A stretch of DNA of 64,000 nucleotides from Halalkalibacter alkaliphilus. Its GTDB lineage: Bacteria; Bacillota; Bacilli; Bacillales; Bacillaceae_D. The notes under the pieces are model-generated. The model had not been told where the DNA came from. It saw only the letters and a list, made by a program, of their open reading frames with translations, and ran no database searches. Below, piece after piece: positions 39,999-47,708 of this stretch (the first letter of the stretch is position 1; the number at the start of each line of letters is the position of its first letter). The stretch is from positions 1 to 64,000 of the forward strand of contig NZ_JAKRYL010000011.1 of assembly GCF_023555415.1 (NCBI RefSeq), given 5' to 3'. A program made the position numbers and the translations under genes.

Positions 39999-40052
39999 CA
40001 CCCCACTACTTTTCTTTGTACATTCTATGCAACAAACAACAGAAAAGACCAA

Positions 40053-40378
40053 GAGCCTATTGAAAAAAGGTGCACTTCCCTTTTTTCAATAGGCTCGAAG
40101 CAATGAGCGGAGCCGCCGTTTTCTTTTAAGCCATTTGAGTGGGCTTCTCAAATGGCGCACGGAGGGCACTGAAAAAGGTACGGTTTTGACCTTTTTCAGT
40201 GCCCTTTAAGCAATGAGCGGAACCGTTGCTTTGTCTTAAAGCCTGCTATGAGTGGGTTTCTCATAGCAGGCGCGCAACGTGTGGAGCCATTGCACTTCCT
40301 CGAATCTGCAAAAAAGGACTTTTTCAGTGGCCTCGGCGCACGGCGTGTGGAGCCATTGCTCACTTGTTCGCTCTCTCA
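40053..40378 (+). repeat. GC-rich structured repeat interrupted by a MITE
   Basis: A perfect 18-bp hairpin (40053-40070 with 40079-40096) opens the element. The module starts at GCAATG (40100), with CGCCGT and the full variable stem GCCATTTGAG/CTCAAATGGC. It breaks after GGCGCACG (40154-40161), where a 173-bp MITE is inserted. It resumes at a second GGCGCACG (40335-40342) with GCGTGTGGAGCCATTGC (40343-40359) and the flank TTGTTCGCTCTCTC. Removing the MITE and one 8-bp copy restores a standard module. Confidence 0.92.
40162..40334 (+). mobile_element. MITE-like element, copy 1 (nested)
   Basis: 173 bp with ends GAGGGCACTGAAAAAGG and CTTTTTCAGTGGCCTC. It is flanked by the direct repeat GGCGCACG (40154-40161 and 40335-40342; 9 bp if the first G is counted as target). 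The left end folds as a terminator-like hairpin (ACTGAAAAAGGT/ACCTTTTTCAGT type). The structured module inside has stems CGTTGC/GCAACG and GCCTGCTATGAG/CTCATAGCAGGC. There is no coding capacity, so it would need a transposase supplied elsewhere. Confidence 0.88.
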
Positions 40379-40393
40379 AATTACAAAAAAAAA

Positions 40394-40416
40394 AGAGTGA
40401 AGCACCTACTTCACCC
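40394..40416 (-). terminator. Possible terminator after ytkL
   Basis: GTGAAG and CTTCAC pair around a 6-base loop, 30 bp past the ytkL stop codon. A T-run lies beyond it on the minus strand, corresponding to the A-run at 40385-40394. Confidence 0.7.
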
Positions 40417-40443
40417 TTCTTTGAACCTATTTTAAATTGCTAC

Positions 40444-41127
40444 TTACAACTCAACCGACTCTCCAACAGCTAAAGCAAGGCCTTTTTTTCCTGATAAATT
40501 TTCAGCAAATTCAACTGGGTCTTGTTCAATCACAGGGAACGTATTGTAATGAATGGGTACGACACGCTTAGCTTGCAACCATTCTGATGCAACCGTGGCG
40601 TCCTCTGGACCCATTGTAAAGTTGTCACCAATTGGTAAAAATGCTATATCGATTGAATTTCGTTCACCAATTAATTTCAAATCACTAAATAAAGCGGTGT
40701 CTCCTGCGTGAAAGATTGTTTTTCCTTCAGCTGTAAATAATATCCCTGCTGGCATTCCTGTATATACAATTTTTTGTTCTTCTTCAACGGTAAATGATGA
40801 CCCATGAAATGCCTGTGTCAGCTTCACTGTACCAAATTCAAACTGATGAGAGCCGCCAATATGCATTGGGTGGGTTTTGACACCTTGCCATCCCAGATAG
40901 GTAGCAAGCTCAAAAGGTGCAATAACAAGTGCAGCGTTTCTCTTCGCAAGCTCAATAGTATCTCCTACATGATCATTATGTCCGTGTGTTAAAAGGATGA
41001 CATCCACTTTGAGCTCTTTTGCATCTAAATCTGTTAACTGATTTCCTGTAATAAACGGATCAATAATAATTCTCTTATTTTTCGTTTCAATTTGTACAAC
41101 AGAATGTCCATGATAACTAACTTTCAC
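40444..41127 (-). CDS. ytkL: Metal-dependent hydrolase, UPF0173 family
   Basis: Metallo-beta-lactamase-fold protein of 227 residues with the dinuclear metal motif [12 protein letters not shown] (about 45-56). Further ligands are in [22 protein letters not shown] and the C-terminal IHYNTFP. It matches YtkL by family and position; the substrate is unknown. Translation starts at GTG (41125-41127) with GGAGTCG upstream. It lies downstream of a YitT-family gene with a 77-bp gap. Confidence 0.9.
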   Translation of the reverse strand: MKVSYHGHSVVQIETKNKRIIIDPFITGNQLTDLDAKELKVDVILLTHGHNDHVGDTIELAKRNAALVIAPFELATYLGWQGVKTHPMHIGGSHQFEFGTVKLTQAFHGSSFTVEEEQKIVYTGMPAGILFTAEGKTIFHAGDTALFSDLKLIGERNSIDIAFLPIGDNFTMGPEDATVASEWLQAKRVVPIHYNTFPVIEQDPVEFAENLSGKKGLALAVGESVEL

Positions 41128-41204
41128 TCTATATCGACTCCTTTTAAATAATCTTTTTCCCTATCACTTTATTAACCAACAGCTAATAGATTTCCTGCAA
41201 CTAT

Positions 41205-42059
41205 TTATGAATCTTTTCTTTCTCCACTTTGAAAAAGCATTTGCTTTTTCACTCCTGTTGTCTCTGTCACATATGAAGCTTCCAATACCGCTGTTGAATC
41301 AATTGATAGGACGATATCTTTTAATTTCGGATACATAAACCTATTTGTTATGCAATAGATAATTAATCTTTCATCCCCTGTGTAGCCACCTTGTCCATAC
41401 AAATATGTGATGGATACATCGAGTTCTTCCAATAGTTTGTTGCCTATAACATGAGGCTTCTCTGAAATAATCATCACCGATTTGCCCTGGTTTAAACCAT
41501 CTAAAACAAAATCAATCATTTTAGAAACGATATAAAAAACAGCAATACTAAACATCGCTTGCTCCAATGTAAATACAAAGGCAGCTGCTGTAAGGATAAT
41601 CGCGTTGATAGCTAATAAAAATGTACTAATTGGAATATGAAAACGTCTATTCACCCAAATTGCAACCATTTCCGTTCCGTCTACTGCTCCTCCAGCTTTT
41701 ACGACAAGTCCTATTCCTAAACCAAGCATCAAACCTCCATATAAGACAATTAATACCTCTGAAGATGTAATGGCTTGCATCGGAGCCAACCACCATAACG
41801 CCGCTGTCGTCACGGCATTAGCATATAAAGTCCGTACAACAAATTTTCTCCCCATAAAACGTCCAGAAAAAAGAAGAGTAGGGACATTCAAAGCTAGGTA
41901 TACAGCCCAAATAGGCCATCCCAATTGAGAATTTGCCATGATCGCTATTGCCGTCACACCACCATCAACAAGGCCATTCGGTGCAAGAATCAGTTCCAAA
42001 CCGGCCGCAACGATGATCGAGCCAATCGTTAAAATAAGGTAATTAAAAAATGTTTTCAT
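41205..42059 (-). CDS. YitT family membrane protein
   Basis: A 284-residue protein with five to six N-terminal membrane helices (DUF161 region, containing LVVKAGGAVDGTEMVAIW). A C-terminal cytoplasmic DUF2179 domain follows (about 215-275, YGQGGYTGDERLIIYCITNR). B. subtilis has several such proteins (YitT, YpjC, YqfU, YvjA, YxkD) without a settled function. Which paralogue this is cannot be decided from context. AGAGGGGAAACAA precedes the ATG. It is divergent from the M24 peptidase gene. Confidence 0.88.
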   Translation of the reverse strand: MKTFFNYLILTIGSIIVAAGLELILAPNGLVDGGVTAIAIMANSQLGWPIWAVYLALNVPTLLFSGRFMGRKFVVRTLYANAVTTAALWWLAPMQAITSSEVLIVLYGGLMLGLGIGLVVKAGGAVDGTEMVAIWVNRRFHIPISTFLLAINAIILTAAAFVFTLEQAMFSIAVFYIVSKMIDFVLDGLNQGKSVMIISEKPHVIGNKLLEELDVSITYLYGQGGYTGDERLIIYCITNRFMYPKLKDIVLSIDSTAVLEASYVTETTGVKKQMLFQSGERKDS

Positions 42060-42145
42060 TTGTTTCCCCTCTTCTTCTTGTCTATCTTATTTTAACATAT
42101 GATGTTAAATTAAGAATAATCATAAAGCTTTGAAAGGAGTTCATT

Positions 42146-43246
42146 ATGTTAGATCATCGGTTACAAACTTTGCAAACCTGGTTAAAAAATGAAGATGTTG
42201 CGTATGCATTTATACAAGGAAAAGCGAACTTATTCTACCTTACAGGATTTCGTTGTGAGCCTCATGAACGATTAGTTTCTTTATTTGTCTTTCAGAATGA
42301 GGAACCTATATTAATTTGTCCAAACATGGAAAAGGAGCTTGTGCGACAAACCGGCTGGAAATATCATATTATTGGCTATAGTGACCATGAAAATCCATGG
42401 GAGCTTATTTCACATTATCTTGCTTCATTAAAAATAGAAGGCTCTACTATTGCTATTGAAAAAAGCCTACTCTCTGTAGCGAGAGCGGAACAATTAAGAG
42501 AGCTTTCTAAAGGAGCAGGTTTCATCTGTTGTGAAACGAAATTAATGAATCTACGCCTAATTAAGAATGACGAAGAAATTGCTATTTTACGAGAGGCTGC
42601 AAAGTTAGCAGACTATGGTGTTGAAGTTGGCGTTCACGCTCTTTCTACTGGACGGACGGAAATGGACGTATTAGCGATGATTGAATATGAGTTAAAGAAA
42701 AAAGGAATTGCTGAAATGTCATTTGGGACACTTGTCCTTAGTGGAGAGCAGTCTGCCAATCCTCATGGTAAACCAAGTATGAAACACCTACAGGAAGGTG
42801 AGTTTGTTTTATTTGACTTGGGGGTTGTGTTAGAAGGGTATTGTTCGGACATCACGAGAACAGTTGCTTTCGGTCAAATAACGGAAGAGCAGCAAAATAT
42901 CTACAATACCGTATTGCATGCACAAACAGAGACATTAAAGCTATGTCAAGTCGGTACTACCTTGGGGGATTTAGACCGTAAAGCTAGGTCAATTATTACA
43001 GAAGCTGGCTATGGCTCATATTTTCCACACCGAATTGGACATGGATTAGGGACAGAAGTCCACGAGCTCCCTTCTCTTAACGAAACAAATAATGATCAGT
43101 TACAAGTAGGAATGACTTTTACCATTGAGCCTGGAATCTATGTTCCGAAAACAGGTGGCGTAAGAATTGAAGATGATGTGTTAATTACGGCAGATGGCTA
43201 TGAATGCTTAACACAATATCCGAAAGATCTACAAGTCATTAAATAA
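42146..43246 (+). CDS. M24 family Xaa-Pro peptidase
   Basis: Predicted cytoplasmic metallopeptidase that releases proline-containing dipeptides or N-terminal residues before Pro. The 366-residue protein has a creatinase-type N-terminal domain (1-130) and a pita-bread catalytic domain. All five metal ligands are visible: two Asp in FDLGVVLEGYCSDITRT, His in IGHGLGTEVHE, Glu in FTIEPGIYV and Glu in GGVRIEDDV. AAAGGAG precedes the ATG. One of few plus-strand genes, it is divergent from the YitT gene and followed by a terminator that opens a repeat. Confidence 0.92.
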   Translation: MLDHRLQTLQTWLKNEDVAYAFIQGKANLFYLTGFRCEPHERLVSLFVFQNEEPILICPNMEKELVRQTGWKYHIIGYSDHENPWELISHYLASLKIEGSTIAIEKSLLSVARAEQLRELSKGAGFICCETKLMNLRLIKNDEEIAILREAAKLADYGVEVGVHALSTGRTEMDVLAMIEYELKKKGIAEMSFGTLVLSGEQSANPHGKPSMKHLQEGEFVLFDLGVVLEGYCSDITRTVAFGQITEEQQNIYNTVLHAQTETLKLCQVGTTLGDLDRKARSIITEAGYGSYFPHRIGHGLGTEVHELPSLNETNNDQLQVGMTFTIEPGIYVPKTGGVRIEDDVLITADGYECLTQYPKDLQVIK

Positions 43247-43255
43247 GACTTTACC

Positions 43256-43418
43256 GGGTGTATCAACAAGGATTGTTTTTGACCTTTTGATACACCCAAA
43301 AGCAATGTGCGAAATCGCTACATCTTTTAAAAGTCTTGAGAGGAGTGGGTTACACACTCACGGTGCGTAGCGAACGGAGCCATTGCCACCTCTGTTCCGG
43401 ACTTTTGGGACAGTACCC
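43256..43418 (+). repeat. Decayed GC-rich structured repeat with terminator hairpin
   Basis: The hairpin GGGTGTATCAACAAGG (43256-43271) with CCTTTTGATACACCC (43283-43297) lies 10 bp after the M24 peptidase gene and probably terminates it. The module follows from GCAATG (43302) to CATTGC (43381-43386), but its internal stems are disrupted. The right end CCGGACTTTTGGGACAGTACCC (43397-43418) resembles terminator arms at other copies but not this copy's own hairpin. Confidence 0.75.
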
Positions 43419-43433
43419 TAAACTATTCATTTT

Positions 43434-43622
43434 TTATTCAGGTTTGTTGTCTTTCTTCCACTCATATGGTACTTTCGACCAATTATAAAACATCATAATC
43501 AAGACCATTATCACGCAAATACTAATATTCTGTAACCAGTTAACTTCCCTATGAAAGATGAATTGAACGATAGTTGCTGCTATCAAATAAAATAAGGGCA
43601 TTCTAACATTAATCTTAAACAT
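43434..43622 (-). CDS. Small membrane protein of unknown function
   Basis: A 62-residue protein with two hydrophobic segments (MPLFYLIAATIVQFIF and ISICVIMVLIMMFYNW) and a charged tail. AAGGGGACAGAT precedes the ATG, which supports translation. It is not recognised. The gene stands alone between the M24 peptidase and a spore-hydrolase-like gene. Confidence 0.65.
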   Translation of the reverse strand: MFKINVRMPLFYLIAATIVQFIFHREVNWLQNISICVIMVLIMMFYNWSKVPYEWKKDNKPE

Positions 43623-43905
43623 ATCTGTCCCCTTTAGTTGATTAAACTATGTATTTAGTTCCCCATACAATATTGAACATAACGTGTTACTACCTGTTAA
43701 TATATGAAAAGGTGTACGTTATGAGAACCAACTATTCCTTATTTTCCCACAAATAGGTCCCTAAAGATATTTAATAATTCTTTGAACGTTAGCCATCGTT
43801 TTTTCCCACCTCTTTTTATCTTTCTATTACTTTTGAAACCGTCATTCAACATTCCTGCTTTAGTGACTGAAGATCACTTTTAGGGCTAGATGGGTATCTT
43901 ATAAT
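43623..43905. other. Intergenic region without a recognised gene
   Basis: AT-rich sequence upstream of the 62-residue membrane protein gene and downstream of the cell-wall hydrolase terminator. I found no reading frame with a ribosome site, no RNA gene and no repeat. Confidence 0.5.
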
Positions 43906-43906
43906 T

Positions 43907-43952
43907 AAAAACCTGCACCCCATTGTTAGATCACAACGGAGTGCAGGTTTCT
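43907..43952 (-). terminator. Terminator after the cell-wall hydrolase gene
   Basis: AAACCTGCAC (43909-43918) pairs with GTGCAGGTTT (43941-43950), with a smaller inner stem CATTGT/ACAACG. Beyond the outer stem the minus strand continues with a short, broken T-run (TTTTAATTA). Confidence 0.75.
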
Positions 43953-43990
43953 CTTTTTTTCATTAAACGAATCCACCAAACGGCCTTTTA

Positions 43991-44578
43991 TTAATTAGCA
44001 AATGCGTGGTTTCCTATTACCTTTACAACTTCACGTGTAAAAATCCAATCGCTTGTTGCTGTCTCAGGGTTATAGAAGAAAACAATGTCGTCTTCAATTC
44101 CTTGATAGGCTAATGCTTCTTCCACAGCATCATACGCATCCTGGTCAGCTGGTTCATAAATGGAGTTATTAAGCACAGGTTCAAATGCATTCGTTTCATA
44201 AACAACTTCCTCAATTGTATCAGGAAACTCTTCATGTTCCACACGATTGAGCACGACCTCTGCAACTGCCACTTTACCAACATATGGCTCTCCTTTTGCT
44301 TCAGCGTGAACGAGTTGAGCAAGTAAATCTTTTTCTTTATCAGAGATTGTTAGCGCATCATCTCTGTTTTCTTTTAAGGTCATAAATAGATTAGGCTCGT
44401 CCTCAAAACATGCGTTTTTTATATTCTCTTCAAATTGGTTAAAACCATATTTTACGCACAACAATTCCAAAACGTCACCTGGTTGACTAGACATATTTGC
44501 TTCGGCGTTTACTTTATTTGCAGTATAGGAACCGATTACTACGATTACTGTCATGAGAAAGACAAATATAATTTTCAT
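43991..44578 (-). CDS. Secreted SleB/CwlJ-type cell-wall hydrolase
   Basis: Predicted exported protein of 195 residues. A signal peptide covers about 1-26 (MKIIFVFLMTVIVVIG...NAEA). A short middle region with two Cys follows, then a Hydrolase_2 (SleB/CwlJ) domain from about residue 90 (LAQLVHAEAKGEPYVGKVAVAEV) with the catalytic Glu of HAEAKGEP. This family hydrolyses muramic-delta-lactam cortex peptidoglycan during germination or has related wall roles (compare YkvT). The start at 44578 follows CAGGAGGGTAACC. An LysM-like or other wall-binding repeat is not evident. Confidence 0.85.
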   Translation of the reverse strand: MKIIFVFLMTVIVVIGSYTANKVNAEANMSSQPGDVLELLCVKYGFNQFEENIKNACFEDEPNLFMTLKENRDDALTISDKEKDLLAQLVHAEAKGEPYVGKVAVAEVVLNRVEHEEFPDTIEEVVYETNAFEPVLNNSIYEPADQDAYDAVEEALAYQGIEDDIVFFYNPETATSDWIFTREVVKVIGNHAFAN

Positions 44579-44724
44579 GGTTACCCTCCTGTTTTTGTAA
44601 TGATACAGGCTCATTTATCAAGGCTAACAGCTTTTCGTAGGAATCTCATTAGTAGATGATTGGTAAGCTTACCAATTTGTTTTGAGGTTTAGCAAATCCC
44701 CTGGAATCTTCGGCTTTTTATGGA

Positions 44725-44758
44725 AAAAAAGACCAAATCAACACGATTTTGGTCTTAA
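44725..44758 (-). terminator. Terminator after the secreted 123-residue protein
   Basis: AAGACCAAA (44729-44737) pairs with TTTGGTCTT (44748-44756) and is followed by a seven-T run on the minus strand. Confidence 0.8.
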
Positions 44759-44816
44759 AAACATTATATTTTATGATCTTCCTTCTCTATGACTTCATGC
44801 TTTCTCTTTAAAATTG

Positions 44817-45188
44817 CTACGCTTCCCAAACCCATGTGAACAACTTACTATCTTGATTCATATAGCGTATATCCAGGCGTTCAATGTCCGGATGAGATGA
44901 ATTTTTTAGGCGTTTTACTAAATCGTCTACATCAGCATGTTCATCCAGCTTTAATTCTTGGACGATCTCTTCCACTTTCTCTTTTGCCTCTGCGCCCTTT
45001 ACTACCCGCTCTCCCTGCTCATATTCATAATGATTCGGACTATCATATTCCCATTCATATATCACATCATTTTCAACGACGGTAACCCTAAGAGAAAAAG
45101 CTGTCATCAGCTCCGTCCCCGCCGCCTGAACCGGCAAACACAACCCCAACACAACAACAATAACAAAAGGCACAACATACCATTTCAT
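44817..45188 (-). CDS. Secreted small protein of unknown function
   Basis: Predicted exported 123-residue protein. It has a clear signal peptide (MKWYVVPFVIVVVLGLCLP, cleavage near VQAAG), then a charged domain with an acidic helix (AKEKVEEIVQELKL) and an aromatic C-terminus (LFTWVWEA). It is not recognised, although its overall shape resembles YusW-like secreted proteins. The start at 45188 lies 9 bases after GAGGTG; starts further upstream would spoil the signal peptide. A tandem repeat block begins about 50 bp upstream. Confidence 0.7.
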   Translation of the reverse strand: MKWYVVPFVIVVVLGLCLPVQAAGTELMTAFSLRVTVVENDVIYEWEYDSPNHYEYEQGERVVKGAEAKEKVEEIVQELKLDEHADVDDLVKRLKNSSHPDIERLDIRYMNQDSKLFTWVWEA

Positions 45189-45235
45189 CTTAAACATCAC
45201 CTCATTATTAAAGTGTGTTAAATTATGGAATGTTA

Positions 45236-45640
45236 TACAAGAGACCAAGCAAAAAAAGACGCTCTTGCTTTTTTTGCTTGGTCTCTTGGCAATGCGCGGA
45301 GCCGCTGCCTGCTTTTAAGCCAAAAGGAGCGATCTTCTCCTTTTGGCGCGCAGCGTGTGTAGCCATTGCTCTTCTTCGATTTCCCCCAAAGAGGTGCCCT
45401 TCCCCTTTTTGTTAGATCTCTTAGCAATGCGCGGAGCCGCTGCCTGCTTTTAAGCCAAAAGGAGCGATCTTCTCCTTTTGGCGCGCAGCGTGTGGAGCCA
45501 TTGCTCTTCTTCGATTTCCCCCAAAGGCGCCCTTCCCCTTTTTGTTAGGTCTCTTCGCAATGCGCGAAGCCACTGCCTGCTTTTAAGCCAAAAGGAGCGA
45601 TCTTCTCCTTTTGGCGCGCAGCGTGTGGAGCCATTGCGGA
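45236..45640 (+). repeat. Three tandem copies of the GC-rich structured repeat
   Basis: The perfect 18-bp hairpin GAGACCAAGCAAAAAAAG (45241-45258) with 45268-45285 is followed by modules starting GCAATG at 45289, 45424 and 45557 (135 and 133 bp apart). All share stems CGCTGC/GCAGCG and GCCAAAAGGAG/CTCCTTTTGGC; the third has CACTGC in place of CGCTGC. The linkers contain TTAGATCTC and TTAGGTCTC, echoing the hairpin's right arm GGTCTC. The array lies between the 5' ends of two divergent genes, so it is not simply a gene-end structure. Confidence 0.93.
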
Positions 45641-45738
45641 GTGAGATTGTTAAATAGGAACATACATAGTTTTATCGAGAGTGTATACAAAATATAATAT
45701 ACTAATATTTGATACAGAATTTGTTTGGAGGGATTATT

Positions 45739-46029
45739 TTGAAAGAAGAAAAAAGTTTAAGGGTTTGTGAAAAGGGACATAAGTATTACAAAAGTAGTGA
45801 GTGCCCAAGTTGCCCTACCTGTGATAAAGAGAATAAGCCTAAAAGCGGTTTCCTTTCGAAACTCAGTTCACCTGCAAGAAATGCATTGGTTCACGAAGGG
45901 ATTGACACTTTGCAAGAACTATCAAAGCACACTGAAAAAGAAATATTAAAAATTCATGGAATTGGACCAGCTTCCTTACCTATTATGAGAACTTCATTAG
46001 AAGAAGAAGGGTTATCATTTAAAGAATAA
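45739..46029 (+). CDS. RNA-polymerase-alpha-CTD-like helix-hairpin-helix protein
   Basis: A 96-residue protein. The N-terminal part has two Cys pairs (CEKGHKYYKSSECPSCPTC), a possible zinc site. The C-terminal half is a helix-hairpin-helix domain like the RNA polymerase alpha C-terminal domain (ALVHEGIDTLQELSKHTEKE, LKIHGIGPASLP). Proteins with this layout are annotated in bacilli without a defined role; nucleic-acid binding is likely. The start is TTG at 45739, with TTTGGAGGG upstream. It follows the tandem repeat array. Confidence 0.78.
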   Translation: MKEEKSLRVCEKGHKYYKSSECPSCPTCDKENKPKSGFLSKLSSPARNALVHEGIDTLQELSKHTEKEILKIHGIGPASLPIMRTSLEEEGLSFKE

Positions 46030-46165
46030 ATAATCTTCAATATGTGACGTACTTCACTGAATTAAACGGGTGCGTTCCTTTAACAAGCGGGATTCTTTTT
46101 CTTTATAAAATAAAAAAAAACTAATGTTAACCTGATGGAGCAAAAAGTTGAATAAGCTAATTCCC

Positions 46166-46281
46166 TTCATAAAGCTGATAAAGAGCCTAACAGACTGGAA
46201 AAAAACATAGGAAAGAGTCTTCATAAAGCCGATGAAGACCCTAACAGACAGAAAAGCTTTGGATAAGTACTTCATAAAAAT
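46166..46281. repeat. Imperfect direct repeats of about 54 bp
   Basis: TTCATAAAGC begins copies at 46166 and 46220, followed by GATAAAGAGCCTAACAGAC and GATGAAGACCCTAACAGAC. A fragment TTCATAAAAA occurs at 46271. The minus-strand frame across them reads as a repetitive hydrophobic peptide without a ribosome site, so I treat this as a non-coding repeat. Confidence 0.65.
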
Positions 46282-46349
46282 CAATATGAATTATTCTTGT
46301 TGGAGATAACAGCCTCTTCAAGTAACGGATAGCTATAATTGAATAAGTC

Positions 46350-46450
46350 TATAAAAAAAACGCTTAGAGTTTGGTGGTTATCCCCGAAAGTTAGATTTTT
46401 TCACTCTAACTTTCGGGGGCAGTACCTTTTTTTGACTACTCTGAGCGTCT
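46350..46450 (-). terminator. Nested-hairpin terminator after ytkK
   Basis: The outer arms ACGCTTAGAGT (46360-46370) and ACTCTGAGCGT (46438-46448) enclose a perfect 14-bp hairpin (46382-46395 with 46405-46418). Eight T follow on the minus strand. The segment CGGGGGCAGTACC resembles the right end of the repeat at 43397-43418 (GGGACAGTACC). The remaining 46451-46552 shows nothing. Confidence 0.75.
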
Positions 46451-46552
46451 TTCAATGCTAATTACAATTGATAATTTTACTAGTTATTTCAGTTTCTAAA
46501 TCTATTGTCATTTTAACCTTCAAAACGAACCCGTTACCTTGCTTTTGCTATA

Positions 46553-47311
46553 TCATCGATATCGATGGATAACATCGACTCCGCCCGTTACTTCAAGAAC
46601 CGTTCCTGTAACCATATCAGCATTTTCATCACAAAGAAATAGAATAGACCTAGCAATATCTTCCCCTGTTCCCGATCGTCCAATCGGTGTATCACTATCC
46701 GGTTGTTGCCTTGCTTCTTCGATCGTCGCTTCTTTCATGCTCCCTAAAATGTTACCAGGGCACACCATATTCGCCGTAATGCCGTATTCAGCTTCTTCAA
46801 TCGATACAGTCTTCATTAACGAAACTAGGCCGACTTTTGCGGCTGCGTAAGCTGAGCGATAGATCCAGCCAGGGGCACTATTCGCTCCTTGAAATCCGTA
46901 TGTAACAATCCGTCCAAAATTCTGATTTCTCATAATAGGGACCACTCTTCGTAGTAAATGATAGACAGCACTTAAGTTCCCTTCGATCATCTCATACCAC
47001 TCAGACTCTTCGTAATCAATAAGCTTCTTCCGCTCAAACACATACGGGCCAGCATTATTAATTAAAATGTCAATCCTTTTAAATCGATCCATAGCTAGAT
47101 CAACAGCATGTTGTATATCTTCTTTTTTTGTCACATCAGCTTGAACAAATTGTAGATGATCTGCATATTCCTTCCATTTCTCTTCTAATGATCTTACAAC
47201 GTCTTGATCACTTCGAAAGGTTACCGTCACAGAATACCCTTCAGCAAGTAAAGACTCAGTCACTTGAACACCTAATCCCTTCGTTCCAGCCGTAATGAAG
47301 GCATGACGCAT
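46553..47311 (-). CDS. ytkK: Short-chain dehydrogenase/reductase YtkK
   Basis: Classical SDR of 252 residues, probably NADP-dependent. The cofactor loop is TAGTKGLGVQ and the NNAG motif is near 87. Of the catalytic residues, the YAAAK motif (RSAYAAAKVG) is present, while the Ser position is replaced or shifted (YGFQGANSAPG). The C-terminus TGGVDVIHRYR resembles FabG-like enzymes with an ending VTGG.D. Assignment to YtkK rests on family and position near argH. The substrate is unknown. GAGGAGGAG precedes the ATG. Confidence 0.78.
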   Translation of the reverse strand: MRHAFITAGTKGLGVQVTESLLAEGYSVTVTFRSDQDVVRSLEEKWKEYADHLQFVQADVTKKEDIQHAVDLAMDRFKRIDILINNAGPYVFERKKLIDYEESEWYEMIEGNLSAVYHLLRRVVPIMRNQNFGRIVTYGFQGANSAPGWIYRSAYAAAKVGLVSLMKTVSIEEAEYGITANMVCPGNILGSMKEATIEEARQQPDSDTPIGRSGTGEDIARSILFLCDENADMVTGTVLEVTGGVDVIHRYR

Positions 47312-47372
47312 GTCTACTCCTCCTCACCCATATCTTCTATAAGTAAATGATACTATGTTTTAAACGGATAGT

Positions 47373-47460
47373 AAAAAAAGAGACTGTTCCATAGCTGCTA
47401 TACAATAACCACCATTGAAAAGGGGTTATTGTATAGACTATGAATACAGTCTCTTTTCCA
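47373..47460. terminator. Nested-hairpin terminator
   Basis: AAAGAGACTGT (47379-47389) pairs with ACAGTCTCTTT near 47446-47456. Inside are CTATACAATAACC and GGTTATTGTATAG, 13-bp perfect arms. A-runs and T-runs flank it on both strands. It lies between the small gene 47474-47623 and ytkK, ending the arginine-gene transcript. Confidence 0.8.
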
Positions 47461-47473
47461 TGATTACGGCAGC

Positions 47474-47623
47474 CTAATACTTTGTCTTATCGTATTGGTG
47501 CTGCATCTCGTCTTGATGACGCTGTTCATGCGTCCCTTGACTATAAGAATCCATTACTTGCTGATGAACAGACATTTCTCCTTCTGCGTCATAAACATGG
47601 TTTGATAATTTGTGTTCTTTCAT
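47474..47623 (-). CDS. Small hydrophilic protein, 49 residues
   Basis: Reading frame from ATG (47621-47623) to TAG (47474-47476), preceded by AGAAGGGGGACATCGAC, a strong ribosome site. The product (MKEHKLSNHVYDAEGEMSVH...) is rich in His, Gln, Glu and Asp and has no hydrophobic segment. It lies 85 bp downstream of argH and is followed by a terminator. It is unrecognised but may correspond to a small B. subtilis ytz gene in this interval. The plus-strand frame over it has no ribosome site. Confidence 0.68.
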   Translation of the reverse strand: MKEHKLSNHVYDAEGEMSVHQQVMDSYSQGTHEQRHQDEMQHQYDKTKY

Positions 47624-47708
47624 GTCGATGTCCCCCTTCTAAGTATTCTATCGCTTACTTAGTATGGAACAGACCCACTAGTTTTATGTTCACAAATTAT
47701 CGATTAGC

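Noticed and set aside
40226-40473. Frames starting MLCLKACYEWVSHS, also at 52781-52969 and 54618-54869
   Set aside because: They are translations of the MITE and recur only because the element recurs; no ribosome site.
45215-45548. Several frames of 60-66 residues in the 45241 array
   Set aside because: They follow the repeat period, and the same peptide occurs in opposite strands of palindromic DNA.
46054-46284. A 76-residue hydrophobic frame with internal repeats on the minus strand
   Set aside because: TTG start without a ribosome site; its repeats follow the DNA direct repeats at 46166 and 46220.
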